Origin: an uncultured bacterium
GTDB lineage: Bacteria > Actinomycetota > Coriobacteriia > Coriobacteriales > Coriobacteriaceae
DNA: 64,000 nucleotides
NCBI GenBank assembly: GCA_905215385.1
Contig: CAJMPY010000003.1
Location: 1-64,000, forward strand
Reading direction: 5' to 3'
In this document: piece by piece, positions 41,720 to 51,613 of the stretch
Layout of the letters: the number at the start of each line of letters is the position of its first letter
Numbering within the stretch: the stretch's first letter is position 1
Translations under genes and position numbers: made by a program
Notes under the pieces: model-generated
Seen by the model: only the letters and a program-made list of their open reading frames with translations
Databases searched by the model: none
What the model was told of the DNA's origin: nothing

Positions 41720-41760
41720 ACGTGTATATAACCGGTAAGCACAGTATATATACACTATGC
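41720..41760 (-). promoter_or_regulatory. AT-rich dyad at the GntR-ABC operon promoter
   Basis: GTGTATATAACCGGTAAGCA followed by CAGTATATATACACT forms an AT-rich dyad just upstream of the GTG start, with GTGTATATA and TATATACAC half-sites. YtrA-type regulators bind such dyads over their own promoter. Inference from position and symmetry. Confidence 0.55.
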
Positions 41761-41807
41761 ACAGTTACGCAAGAGGAAATGTGGGCTCGTCTGTCCCTTC
41801 GTTCGTT

Positions 41808-42118
41808 TGTCTCGATCTGTAACATCTGGAGCCGATTTTGGCAGTTAGATGTTACAGATTGAGACAGCCCCGACCTTCCTGCCTGTTTGTCTCAATCTGT
41901 AACACTTAGCCCCGATTTTGGCGGCTATCTGTTACAGATTGAGACATTGGTTGCCTGCCTGCTTGTTTATCTCAATCTGTAACAGGTAGAGGCTCAAAAC
42001 CCGTCTTTCTGTTACAGATTGAGACGGAGATTGAGACGGTGTTGGTCTTCCCAACCGTTTATCTCGATCTGTAACATCTGGAGTCGATTTTGGCGGCTAT
42101 CTGTTACAGATCGAGACA
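41808..42118. repeat. Array of four 59-bp inverted-repeat units
   Basis: Units at 41808-41866, 41888-41946, 41968-42026 and 42060-42118 each have arms like TGTCTCAATCTGTAACA and its reverse complement, around a partly conserved 25-bp middle (GCCCCGATTTTGGCGGC type). The first three start exactly 80 bp apart. Unit 4 changes both arms to GATCTG/CAGATC, keeping the pairing. The middle of unit 3 matches the others only in reverse complement. The array fills most of the 560-bp gap between the GntR and prfC genes, which holds no gene that I can support. Confidence 0.92.
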
Positions 42119-42254
42119 GTCCTTGAGACGGCTGCCCGGTGCACAGCGAGCTCGGCTGATGAATTTGTCCTGATAGGCGCCCTAGAGCGGGATTTCGCGG
42201 CTACAATAGTGCGGTTACATCGACGTAATGCACTCAATGCAAGAAAGGATCCGC

Positions 42255-43868
<1,614 letters not shown>

Positions 43869-44024
43869 CGCGTCGGTGCGGTGGCCCTGCGGGGCTGCCG
43901 CGCCGTTTGCTTGCCTGATGCCGTGTGAGCGGCTATTATACCCATCGTCGTCTCAAGCCCGTGACGTCCGAGCAGTTCGGGTCCGATATCCTGCTCGTTA
44001 AACCTAAAACCAAAGGAGTACATA

Positions 44025-44747
44025 ATGATCAAGAAGGTCATGGAGGACTACAAGGTCCTGTTGCGGAGCATTCCCGCGGCAACGGTTTCGCTGTTTTTCG
44101 TGAGCGTCATCATGATGAACCTGCTGGCCAACAAAGAACTTATCAGCCTGCCGTATCTGGCGCTCGACTGCGGCTTTGTGGTGAGCTGGGTTTCGTTTTT
44201 GTGCCAGGACATGATCTGCAAGCGCTTTGGCGCCAAGGCATCCATCAAAATCTCTATCCTCGCGCTGCTGGTCAACCTGGCCGTGAGCCTGTGCTTTTGG
44301 GCATGCTCGCTCACGCCCGGCATGTGGGGCGCTTACTACGACACGGGCATGATCGAGGTCAACACTGCCCTTAACGCCACCATCGGCGGCACCTGGTACG
44401 TGGTGCTGGGCTCTTCGCTGGCAATGCTCGTTTCTGCCGTGGTTAACTCCACGCTCAACCAGTCGCTCGGCCGCATGCTCAAAAAGAATAACTTTGCGAG
44501 CTTTGCCTTCCGCTCCTATGTGTCTACGGGCATCGGTCAGTTTGTCGACAACCTGGTCTTTGCCATTGTGGTGAGCCACACGTTCTTTGGTTGGACTTGG
44601 GTGCAGGTCATTATGTGCTCGCTGACGGGCGCCGTCGCCGAGCTGCTGTGCGAGGTCTTCCTGAGCCCCGTGGGCTACAAGGTCGTGCGTGGCTGGGAGC
44701 GCGAGAATGTGGGCGCCGAGTACCTCGAGCGCCACGCAACCGCCTAA
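44025..44747 (+). CDS. VUT/YhhQ-family transporter (queuosine-precursor type)
   Basis: A 240-residue protein with six hydrophobic helices: MMNLLANKELISLPYLALDC, FVVSWVSFLCQDMICKRFGA, then FAFRSYVSTGIGQFVDNLVF (the SxxxxQxxDN signature of the family) and HTFFGWTWVQVIMCSLTGAV. YhhQ imports preQ0/preQ1 or queuine; the substrate here is inferred. AAAGGAG precedes the ATG. It lies 9 bp before an SDR gene, so the two are one transcript. Confidence 0.85.
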   Translation: MIKKVMEDYKVLLRSIPAATVSLFFVSVIMMNLLANKELISLPYLALDCGFVVSWVSFLCQDMICKRFGAKASIKISILALLVNLAVSLCFWACSLTPGMWGAYYDTGMIEVNTALNATIGGTWYVVLGSSLAMLVSAVVNSTLNQSLGRMLKKNNFASFAFRSYVSTGIGQFVDNLVFAIVVSHTFFGWTWVQVIMCSLTGAVAELLCEVFLSPVGYKVVRGWERENVGAEYLERHATA

Positions 44748-44756
44748 GGAGCAAGT

Positions 44757-45437
44757 ATGCGGGTTTTGATCACGGGCGCTTCGGGCGGTATCGGAGCCGC
44801 GTGCGTGCAGCGCTTTTTGGACGAGGGCCACGAGGTCGTGGGCTTTGATCTGCTGCCGGCGGCGATCGAACACGAGCGCTATCGCCATCTGATCGTCGAT
44901 GTCCGCGAGCCGGATTCGTTTCCAGACGAGCTTGAACCCCAGGTGATCGTGAACGTTGCCGGCACGCAGGATTCGGCCGACGATATTGCCGCCAACCTGT
45001 GCGGCACCATCAACGTGACCGAGCGCTATGCCTTTGTGGGGGAGGGGCTTGCCGCCAAGCCGGCGCCGGCCATTACATCCGTGGTCAATGTGGGGTCGGC
45101 GAGCGGGCATACGGGATCGGAGTTTCCCGCCTATGCCGCCAGCAAGGGCGGCGTTATCGCCTACACCAAGAACCTTGCAAACCGTCTGGCGCCGCAGGCT
45201 ATCGCCAACAGTGTGGACCCGGGCGGCGTTATCACGCCGCTCAACCGTTGCGTGATGGAAGACGAACACCTGTGGAACCAGATTATGGAGCTCACGCCGC
45301 TTAAACGCTGGGCCACCGCCCAAGAGATCGCCGAGTGGATCTACTTTGTGGGCGTGACCAACCGGTTTATGACCGGGCAGAGCCTGCTGATCGATGGCGG
45401 CGAGGCCGGCCGCACACAATTTATTTGGCCCGAATAG
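44757..45437 (+). CDS. Short-chain dehydrogenase/reductase
   Basis: A 226-residue SDR: TGASGGIGAAC (cofactor-binding), VNVAG, VVNVGSASGHTG (catalytic Ser region), YAASKGGVIAYTKNLA (catalytic Tyr/Lys), SVDPGGVITPLN. It acts on an unidentified alcohol/ketone; 3-oxoacyl-ACP-reductase-like annotation would be generic. AAGGAG precedes the ATG. Second gene of an operon with the VUT transporter; a strong terminator follows. Confidence 0.9.
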   Translation: MRVLITGASGGIGAACVQRFLDEGHEVVGFDLLPAAIEHERYRHLIVDVREPDSFPDELEPQVIVNVAGTQDSADDIAANLCGTINVTERYAFVGEGLAAKPAPAITSVVNVGSASGHTGSEFPAYAASKGGVIAYTKNLANRLAPQAIANSVDPGGVITPLNRCVMEDEHLWNQIMELTPLKRWATAQEIAEWIYFVGVTNRFMTGQSLLIDGGEAGRTQFIWPE

Positions 45438-45439
45438 GA

Positions 45440-45476
45440 AACGCGCCCGATGGGAAGCCGTCGGGCGCGTTTTTTG
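45440..45476. terminator. Bidirectional terminator between SDR and ung
   Basis: AACGCGCCCGA pairs perfectly with TCGGGCGCGTT around a 10-nt loop, followed by TTTT on the plus strand. It lies between two convergent genes. Confidence 0.93.
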
Positions 45477-45488
45477 ATGTATCGATTT

Positions 45489-46214
45489 TTAGCCGAGGCA
45501 AGTCCAGTTGACGGGGGTCGAGCCGTGCTGTTCGAGTAGCCGATTGGCAGCGGAGAAGGGGCACGACCCCATAAAAGCGGGGAGTTCTGCCGTGGCACGG
45601 TTGGCCGAAAGCGGCGAGGGGTGCGTAGAGGCCAGACAGAACTTGCCGGTTGCCTTTCCCGCGCCGGTCGCGGCGAGCTTGCCCTCGACCATCTGCTGGG
45701 CAAAGCGGCCCCATGCCAAAAAGACGACCGGCTGGGGCAGCTGACAGCAGCGTTCGATAACGTAGTCGGTGAGCGTGCTCCAGCCCAGCTTGGCGTGCGA
45801 GTTCGCGGCATGTTCGCGCACGGTGAGCGTCGTGTTGAGAAGCAGGACGCCCTGTTGTGCCCAGGGGGTTAGGTCTCCCGTGGCGGGAATGGGGCAGCCC
45901 AGATCGGCGTTGAGTTCCTTATAGATGTTGCGCAGGCTCGGCGGCAACTTGGTTTGCGTCGCAGGCACCGAGAACGACAGCCCCATGGCCTGGTTGGGCC
46001 CGTGATAGGGGTCTTGGCCCAGGATGACGGCCTTGACCTGGTCGGCCGGCGTGTAGGCGAGGGCATTGAGGATGTCGTCTTGTGCCGGGTAGATGGTCTG
46101 CTCGGCACGCAGAAGGGCGATGCACTCGAGCAGCTGGTTCGTAGCGTTACGTACCGGCTGCGGCGCATCGCCCAACCAAGTTGCTATGTTGCGGTCGCGA
46201 GTTGCGGTGTCCAT
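45489..46214 (-). CDS. ung: Uracil-DNA glycosylase (family 1)
   Basis: A 241-residue UDG: catalytic water-activating loop GQDPYHGP (residues 66-73), QGVLLLNTTLTVREHAANSH, VFLAWGRFAQQ and the DNA-intercalation loop STHPSPLSANR. It removes uracil from DNA to start base-excision repair. AAAGGAG precedes the ATG. Monocistronic. Confidence 0.97.
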   Translation of the reverse strand: MDTATRDRNIATWLGDAPQPVRNATNQLLECIALLRAEQTIYPAQDDILNALAYTPADQVKAVILGQDPYHGPNQAMGLSFSVPATQTKLPPSLRNIYKELNADLGCPIPATGDLTPWAQQGVLLLNTTLTVREHAANSHAKLGWSTLTDYVIERCCQLPQPVVFLAWGRFAQQMVEGKLAATGAGKATGKFCLASTHPSPLSANRATAELPAFMGSCPFSAANRLLEQHGSTPVNWTCLG

Positions 46215-46301
46215 GGAACTCCTTTAGGGAAGATGCTATGTCGGCATCTATTGTAAAGGCGTCTAGAGACCTGTATGCCGCGGCTGTATGAGGAATGGGG
46301 T

Positions 46302-47204
46302 CTACGAGACGTGCTCGGGCGCTGCCGCCATATGAGCATGCCCATGTGCGCGAAGGCGCGGAAGCTCGGCAGTTGCCACCATGACGCCGGTGAGGATGAG
46401 GGCAGCGCCAAGGAAGGCGATGGGGCTCAGGACCTCGCCGACCAGGAAAAACGAGAAGACGGCGGAGCAGACCGGCTCGAGCGAGAAGGCGAAGCCAGTG
46501 GTTTCGGCGGGTACGTGGGGCTGCACGAGCGTCTGGGTGATAAAGCCGTAGGCAGAGCAGATGAGTGCGAGCGCAACGATAACGACGATCTCGCTCGGCG
46601 TGCTGGGAAGCGTGAAGCCGCCAAAGGTAAATGCGGCGATACCCGAGAACAAGCCGCCGAAGCCCAGCTGCCAAACGCCCAGAGCCAGCGGATCGACTTC
46701 TTCGACAAAGCGCTTGGCGATGATAATGTGGCCGGCATAGATAAAGGCCGAGAGCAGCATGATGATTGCGCCGGGATTCAGGCTGGTAAAGTCGGCGCCC
46801 GAGAGCAGCAACATGCCGCAGGTGACGATGGCGGTGCCGATGAGCACCTTGCGCTCGGGGGCGCGACGCAGCAGGGCCGCGTTGGCAAACGGCACGATTA
46901 CGACCGTCAGGCTCTGCAAAAAGCCGGCGGTGGAGGCGGAGGTGAGGCTGGAGCCCAGGCACATGCAGGTGATCTCGGTTGCCATGATGGCGCCGATGAT
47001 GGCAGCGCGGACCATCAGGTCACGGTTGATGCGCACCGCGTGCTTGTGGAAGAGCAGCAGGCAGGCCGCAAAAGCGATGATGCAGCGCAGCGCGACGATG
47101 CTCGTGGCGTTCATGCTGTTCATGCCGATCTTCATGAGGGGGTACGAAAAGCCCCATGCGACGGGAACGGAAAATGAGAGCGCGATTGCTTTTTTGCGAT
47201 CCAT
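46302..47204 (-). CDS. EamA-family (DMT) transporter
   Basis: A 300-residue protein with ten hydrophobic helices in two EamA repeats: FSVPVAWGFSYPLMKIGMNS, IVALRCIIAFAACLLLFHKH, GFLQSLTVVIVPFANAALLR, IIMLLSAFIYAGHIIIAKRF, AFSLEPVCSAVFSFFLVGEV and AFLGAALILTGVMVATAELP. Exporters of amino acids or metabolites are typical. It is divergent from a LysR gene with a likely LysR box between them, so that regulator probably controls it. AAAGGAG precedes the ATG. Confidence 0.92.
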   Translation of the reverse strand: MDRKKAIALSFSVPVAWGFSYPLMKIGMNSMNATSIVALRCIIAFAACLLLFHKHAVRINRDLMVRAAIIGAIMATEITCMCLGSSLTSASTAGFLQSLTVVIVPFANAALLRRAPERKVLIGTAIVTCGMLLLSGADFTSLNPGAIIMLLSAFIYAGHIIIAKRFVEEVDPLALGVWQLGFGGLFSGIAAFTFGGFTLPSTPSEIVVIVALALICSAYGFITQTLVQPHVPAETTGFAFSLEPVCSAVFSFFLVGEVLSPIAFLGAALILTGVMVATAELPRLRAHGHAHMAAAPEHVS

Positions 47205-47284
47205 GGGACTCCTTTTGTTACAGAACGGTTTCGCAAAAAGGATTCTGCTCCCAGATATGGATGTAGTAAAGCGAATGTATCTTC

Positions 47285-47303
47285 AGTATGATTAAGAAAT
47301 ACT
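47285..47303. promoter_or_regulatory. Candidate LysR-type operator
   Basis: AGTAT and ATACT half-sites separated by 9 bp match the general LTTR pattern (T-N11-A within a dyad) and lie midway between the divergent transporter and LysR genes. Confidence 0.5.
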
Positions 47304-47362
47304 AATGTTGGAAGAAAAAGCCCTGGCAAAACGTTTTACGGCTACATCGATGTGGAGGCACG

Positions 47363-48229
47363 ATGGCATCGCGGTATCAGATTGTATGTATGGTGGTCGA
47401 TTGCGGCAGCCTGAAACGTGCCGCCGACGAGCTGGGCTATACGCAAAGCGCGGTGAGCCAGGCCGTCAAGGCGCTCGAGCGCGAGCTGGGCACCACGATT
47501 ATCGAGCGTGGCAAGCAGGGCGTCTCGCTTACGCGCGACGGCAAACAGTATCTGCCGTATCTGCGCCAGATCGTTACGGCCGAGGCCGAGCTTGAGGGCA
47601 AGCGCCAGGAGTTGCTGGGGCTTTCGTCGACCGACATTCGCATTGCGACGTTTACCAACGTGAGTCGTACCGTGCTGCCGCGCGTGATCCGCGACTTTGG
47701 GGCCCTGCATCCGGGCGTGCGCTTTACCCTCAAGCAGGGCGATTACACGCGCAATGCCCAGTGGGTGCACGATGGCGTGGTCGACTTTTGCTTTACAGCG
47801 CGTGGATTTACCGAGGGGCTCGAGAAACGCGTGGTCTATCACGACGAGCTGGTGGCGCTGTTGCCAGCCGTCCATCCACTGGCGGCAAAGGAAAAGGTGA
47901 CGCTTGCCGACCTGGCGTCCGAACCGTTTGTGCTGCTGGATGAGGGCGAACAGAGTCTGGTGCTCGATGCGTTTGCCGCGCACGGGCTATCGCCGCATGT
48001 GACGAGTGAGGTCACCGATGACTACACCATTATGGCGATGGTGGAGGAGGGCCTCGGTGTGAGCATGCTCTACCGCCGTACCGTCGAGGGCATGCGGGCC
48101 GATATTTGTGTGCGTCCCATCGTGCACGCTCCCTCACGCGACGTCGTGGCAGCCTGGCGCAGCTGGGATACCATGCCGATCGCCACGAGGCGCTTTATCG
48201 ACTACATGAGCTCGCATATCGTGAGCTAG
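47363..48229 (+). CDS. LysR-family transcriptional regulator
   Basis: A 288-residue LTTR: N-terminal helix-turn-helix (VVDCGSLKRAADELGYTQSA, VSQAVKALERELGTTIIERG) and a substrate-binding domain (IRIATFTNVSRTVLPRVIRD, then SEVTDDYTIMAMVEEGLGVS). Divergent from the EamA exporter gene across 158 bp. GGAGG precedes the ATG. The effector is probably the exported metabolite (inference). Confidence 0.93.
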   Translation: MASRYQIVCMVVDCGSLKRAADELGYTQSAVSQAVKALERELGTTIIERGKQGVSLTRDGKQYLPYLRQIVTAEAELEGKRQELLGLSSTDIRIATFTNVSRTVLPRVIRDFGALHPGVRFTLKQGDYTRNAQWVHDGVVDFCFTARGFTEGLEKRVVYHDELVALLPAVHPLAAKEKVTLADLASEPFVLLDEGEQSLVLDAFAAHGLSPHVTSEVTDDYTIMAMVEEGLGVSMLYRRTVEGMRADICVRPIVHAPSRDVVAAWRSWDTMPIATRRFIDYMSSHIVS

Positions 48230-48258
48230 TTGCCGATGCGCCACCTTGTTGGATGTGT

Positions 48259-49641
48259 CTAGCGCGCCCCGGTCTTGGCTTGTGCCAGACGGTAGGTGCG
48301 TGCCGGGTGGCAGAGCAGTACCGCCACGACCATAAAGAATGCCGTGGTGCCCAGGCTGATGGGGTAGACCATCATGATGTTCGCAAAGGTACGGAAGTGC
48401 GGGAACACGCAGAATACCCAGTAGAAGCGGATGCCGCAGACGCAAATCATGGTGATGAGGGCGGGCATGAGCGAGATGCCAAAGCCGCGCAGATAACCGG
48501 ACATGTTTTCGTAGAACATGCTAAAGGCGTACGCCGGGAAGATCGAACACACGCGGATATAGCCGATCGAGACGATGTTGTGATCGCTGTTGAACAACGC
48601 CAGGATCTCGCGCCCCAGACCGACGATGACGATAATCGTGGTGAGTGCAACGATGCCGCCTTCGACCAGGCAGACCTTGAGCGTCTTGGTGCAGCGGTCG
48701 ATCTGGCGCGCGCCGTGGTTTTGTCCCACAAAGGTGGTGCAAGCCTGGCTAAAGCTGTTGAGCAGGTTGTAGCACACATACTCCAGGCTCATGGCGGCGC
48801 TCGATGCCGCCATGACCTCGGTGCCCAAGCTGTTGATGGCGGACTGGATGATGATGTTGGCGACGGCAAAGACGGCGCTTTGGATACCGGCGGGCAGGCC
48901 GATCTTAACGATGCGCTTGAGGGCGACGGGGTCGATAGCCAGATCGCGCAGGGTGACGCGGACGACGGAATCGGTCTTGAGCAGACGGATAAAGAGCGTG
49001 ACGGCGCTGACGGTATAGGCGATGGCGGTGGCGATGGCGACACCCGCGACGCCCCAGTGGAGCACGGGGACAAAGATGAGGTCCAGGCCAATGTTGAGGA
49101 CGGTGGACACGGCAAGCGCCTGCAGCGGCATGCGGGTGATGCCGACGGAGCGGAAGATCGCGGCCTCAAAGTTGTAGAGCAAGATCGAGGGCATGCTGAG
49201 CAAAAAGACGCGCAGGTAGAGCGAAGCGAGAGGCATGGTTTCGGCAGGAACGTTGAGCGCGGCGAGCATGGGCTCGGCAAAGATCTCGCCCAGCGCGATG
49301 ACGACAAAGCCCACGAGCGCCATTAAAATCGAGGTATGGACGGCGCGCTTGACCATGTTCTGATCGTTGCGGCCGATGGCGTTGGCGATGACCACGTTGG
49401 AGCCAAGCGACAGCCCAATAAACAGGTTGATCATAAGACTGGTAAGCGGAACATTGGAGCCGACCGCCGCCATGGCGAGGGTTCCCTGGTCGCCCGAGAA
49501 GTTACCGATGATGACCGTGGCGATGAGGTTCGACAGCTGCTCAAGGATGCTCGTGGCGGCGACGGGAAAGGCGAACAGGGGAATATTGCGCCACAGCGAG
49601 CCGGTGGTCATGTCAATGTGCTTAGATGCGGTGTCTGCCAT
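48259..49641 (-). CDS. MATE-family efflux transporter
   Basis: A 460-residue 12-helix MATE protein: MTTGSLWRNIPLFAFPVAAT, QLSNLIATVIIGNFSGDQGT, FIGLSLGSNVVIANAIGRND, FEAAIFRSVGITRMPLQALA and FVGQNHGARQIDRCTKTLKV are family-typical. It exports cationic drugs or metabolites using a Na+ or H+ gradient. Convergent with the LysR gene with a 29-bp gap. Confidence 0.93.
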   Translation of the reverse strand: MADTASKHIDMTTGSLWRNIPLFAFPVAATSILEQLSNLIATVIIGNFSGDQGTLAMAAVGSNVPLTSLMINLFIGLSLGSNVVIANAIGRNDQNMVKRAVHTSILMALVGFVVIALGEIFAEPMLAALNVPAETMPLASLYLRVFLLSMPSILLYNFEAAIFRSVGITRMPLQALAVSTVLNIGLDLIFVPVLHWGVAGVAIATAIAYTVSAVTLFIRLLKTDSVVRVTLRDLAIDPVALKRIVKIGLPAGIQSAVFAVANIIIQSAINSLGTEVMAASSAAMSLEYVCYNLLNSFSQACTTFVGQNHGARQIDRCTKTLKVCLVEGGIVALTTIIVIVGLGREILALFNSDHNIVSIGYIRVCSIFPAYAFSMFYENMSGYLRGFGISLMPALITMICVCGIRFYWVFCVFPHFRTFANIMMVYPISLGTTAFFMVVAVLLCHPARTYRLAQAKTGAR

Positions 49642-49710
49642 ACGCTCTCAATCTCTAACATGCTCATTCGTGCTTATTTGCGCAGACGATGATACTCCTA
49701 ATGCAGCCAG

Positions 49711-49762
49711 CCGGCACTTAGGGACGTTCCTTTTCTGCCGGCAGTTGGGGACACTCCTTGTC
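49711..49762. repeat. GGCACTTAGGGACGTTCC repeat, second locus
   Basis: About 50 bp matching 37063-37110 closely (GGCACTTAGGGACGTTCC, then TGCCGGCAGTTGGGGACA). It lies in the divergent MATE/rlmA region. Confidence 0.8.
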
Positions 49763-49832
49763 TCTTCTATGATTAGGTGGGGAAGGCGTGCGACAATGGT
49801 GGGCGTTGTGTTGTTCGCGCTAAGGAGTTGCC

Positions 49833-50648
49833 ATGTTGTTGTGTCCCGTTTGCCATGAACCGTTGGTGGACGACGAGCGCGGTGCTGCATGCGCGGGCGG
49901 ACACCGATTTGACCGTGCGCGCGAGGGCTATCTCTATCTGCTGCGCTCGTCCAAGAGCGGCGACTCCATGGGCGATCCCAAGTCGCAGGCGCGCAGCCGT
50001 CGCGACTTTCTGAACCGCGGATACTATGCGCCGTTGCGCGATGCGATGGTCGAGCTGGTGCGCGAGCAGGTGTCTGGGCACGCGGCGTCTACAGGCGCCC
50101 CCATGACTTTGCTCGATATTTGCTGTGGCGAAGGCTACTACACTAGCGCCATGGGCGCGGTGCCGGGCGCGGATGCTTACGGGTTCGACTTGGGCAAGGA
50201 GATGGTGCGCCTGGCCGCCAAGCGCGGCGATGCGACCTACTTCGTGGCCAACATGAAGGACATCCCCGTGGCTGATGGCGCCTTCGATATGGTGACCGAG
50301 CTCTTCGCTCCCTTTAACGAGCGTGAGTTTTCTCGCGTGCTGGCGCCCGAGGGCTCGCTCTATACCGTGGTGCCGGGTGCCCGTCATCTGTTTGGGCTCA
50401 AGGAGGTGCTCTACGACACGCCATATCTCAACGACGAGAAGCTGCCGAAGACCACCGAACTCGAGTTGGTCGGAACGCAGCGGGTGTCTGCGAACATTAC
50501 GCTCCAGACCCAGACCGACATCGAGGCAGTGTTCCAGATGACGCCGTACTACTACCGCACGCGCCCCGCCGACAAAGAGCGCCTGGCAAATTTGGATACC
50601 CTTCAAACCGACATCGACTTCATCATCGCCGAGTACCGCCACAGCTAA
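49833..50648 (+). CDS. rlmA: 23S rRNA (guanine-N1)-methyltransferase, RlmA family
   Basis: A 271-residue methyltransferase: an N-terminal zinc finger (LLCPVCHEPL, CAGGHRFD), the RlmA linker (REGYLYLLRSSKSGDSMGDP), and a SAM-binding fold (TLLDICCGEGYYTSAM, YGFDLGKEMVRLAAKR, FDMVTELFAPFNEREFSRVL). RlmA-type enzymes methylate G745 or G748 of 23S rRNA; the RlmAII branch (TlrB) affects macrolide response. Which base is targeted cannot be told. Starts at ATG 49833 with AAGGAG upstream. Confidence 0.9.
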   Translation: MLLCPVCHEPLVDDERGAACAGGHRFDRAREGYLYLLRSSKSGDSMGDPKSQARSRRDFLNRGYYAPLRDAMVELVREQVSGHAASTGAPMTLLDICCGEGYYTSAMGAVPGADAYGFDLGKEMVRLAAKRGDATYFVANMKDIPVADGAFDMVTELFAPFNEREFSRVLAPEGSLYTVVPGARHLFGLKEVLYDTPYLNDEKLPKTTELELVGTQRVSANITLQTQTDIEAVFQMTPYYYRTRPADKERLANLDTLQTDIDFIIAEYRHS

Positions 50649-50650
50649 CA

Positions 50651-50685
50651 ACCTGCCAAAAAGGGACAGGTTTATTTTGGCAGGT
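50651..50685. repeat. ACCTGCCAAAA inverted repeat with GGGACAGG loop
   Basis: Perfect 11-bp arms 2 bp after the rlmA stop codon; the loop carries AGGGACAGG, the core of the other palindromes. Together with 29981 and the 31-bp family it places GGGAC-containing dyads directly after stop codons. Confidence 0.8.
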
Positions 50686-50702
50686 GTTATCTGGGCAAAC
50701 GT

Positions 50703-50740
50703 AAAGGGCCGACCGCAGAGATGCGCGATCGGCCCTTTTT
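50703..50740. terminator. Bidirectional terminator
   Basis: AAAGGGCCGA (50703-50712) pairs with TCGGCCCTTT (50729-50738), followed by TT; the reverse strand also ends in T. It lies between convergent rlmA and the small membrane protein gene. Confidence 0.88.
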
Positions 50741-50776
50741 AGTTGCTTGACTGCAGAGGTTATGAGGAGTAAGCGC

Positions 50777-51178
50777 CTACAGGCGGTCCTTGTTCTCGGC
50801 CTTAACGGCGTGCGCCTGCTGAACAAAGAACAGGTCGTAGACCACGATGACAAAGGCTCCAATATTGACGGCGCTGCCGCCGAGCGCGGGAAGGGTGAGC
50901 ACGGCCTGCGCAATCGTGGCGATTGCGGCAACGATGCCGAGCTTAAACGCGCCATCCACCTGCGAGGGCTTGTTGGCGCCCTTGATGCCCGCAACACCAG
51001 CGGCAAGATCAACGAGGCCCTTGGCGATAATCACGACCGCGGCGAGCATGGCATTCGATCCGTAGGTGGACTCGAGCTTGCCGGTCGCGATGCCGGCGAT
51101 TCCAATGACGAGACTGGCGATGCCCAGAACAAAATAAATCAGGGCAAGGATTTTGAGTGTCTTGCGAGCGGCGCTCAT
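50777..51178 (-). CDS. Small four-TM membrane protein of unknown function
   Basis: A 133-residue protein with four hydrophobic helices (LKILALIYFVLGIASLVIGI; NAMLAAVVIIAKGLVDLAAG; LGIVAAIATIAQAVLTLPAL; VNIGAFVIVVYDLFFVQQAH). I recognise no family with certainty. The ATG at 51178 follows AAAGGACC; a longer frame upstream is not supported. It is monocistronic, ending at a bidirectional terminator. Confidence 0.78.
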   Translation of the reverse strand: MSAARKTLKILALIYFVLGIASLVIGIAGIATGKLESTYGSNAMLAAVVIIAKGLVDLAAGVAGIKGANKPSQVDGAFKLGIVAAIATIAQAVLTLPALGGSAVNIGAFVIVVYDLFFVQQAHAVKAENKDRL

Positions 51179-51406
51179 AACTGGTCCTTTCGATGCGGGC
51201 GCGGTGAATCTGTCGCACCCAGGTTGCGGCATATATGGTGAAGCACATTGTAGTTCAACGGAGCGATGCATGCGTTTGAAAGCGCTTTGAGCCTGTGCGG
51301 CCCAACCTTTCAAAAAGGAAAGCTGGGCGTAAGCAAAATCGATGGCAGCGTATGTGCGGCGCTGCGATGATGAGGCCATGGTAAGAGCTGGACCGAAGGA
51401 GGAGCC

Positions 51407-51550
51407 ATGATGTACGGAGCCAAGCAAGTGCGTGAGCCGCGTTCGTTAGGAAGGCGTATGGGCGATTCCGTGATCGCTGCCGTGTGCACGGGATTGATGG
51501 CGGTGCTTTGCATTGGGATGCTGTGGACCATGTCGCGTGTGGGACAATAG
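51407..51550 (+). CDS. Small single-TM protein (47 residues)
   Basis: Two ATG codons in a row follow an excellent GAAGGAGGAG site. The product has a basic N-terminus (KQVREPRSLGRRMGD), one hydrophobic helix (VIAAVCTGLMAVLCIGMLWT) and a short tail (MSRVGQ). No family recognised. It reads in the same direction as rsmJ 63 bp later and may be its operon partner. Confidence 0.6.
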   Translation: MMYGAKQVREPRSLGRRMGDSVIAAVCTGLMAVLCIGMLWTMSRVGQ

Positions 51551-51613
51551 CGGACGGTTGGGTGCCAACTGAGGTGGCGCTCACGTATTCGTTTTGCTTG
51601 CTAAGGAGTGTCC

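Noticed and set aside
41808..42118. CRISPR array
   Set aside because: The conserved parts are inverted arms of each unit, the middles are conserved too, there are only four units and no cas genes.
43869..44024. preQ1 riboswitch before the VUT transporter
   Set aside because: The small hairpin and A-rich stretch near 43975-44015 do not give the conserved preQ1-I or preQ1-II core that I could verify.
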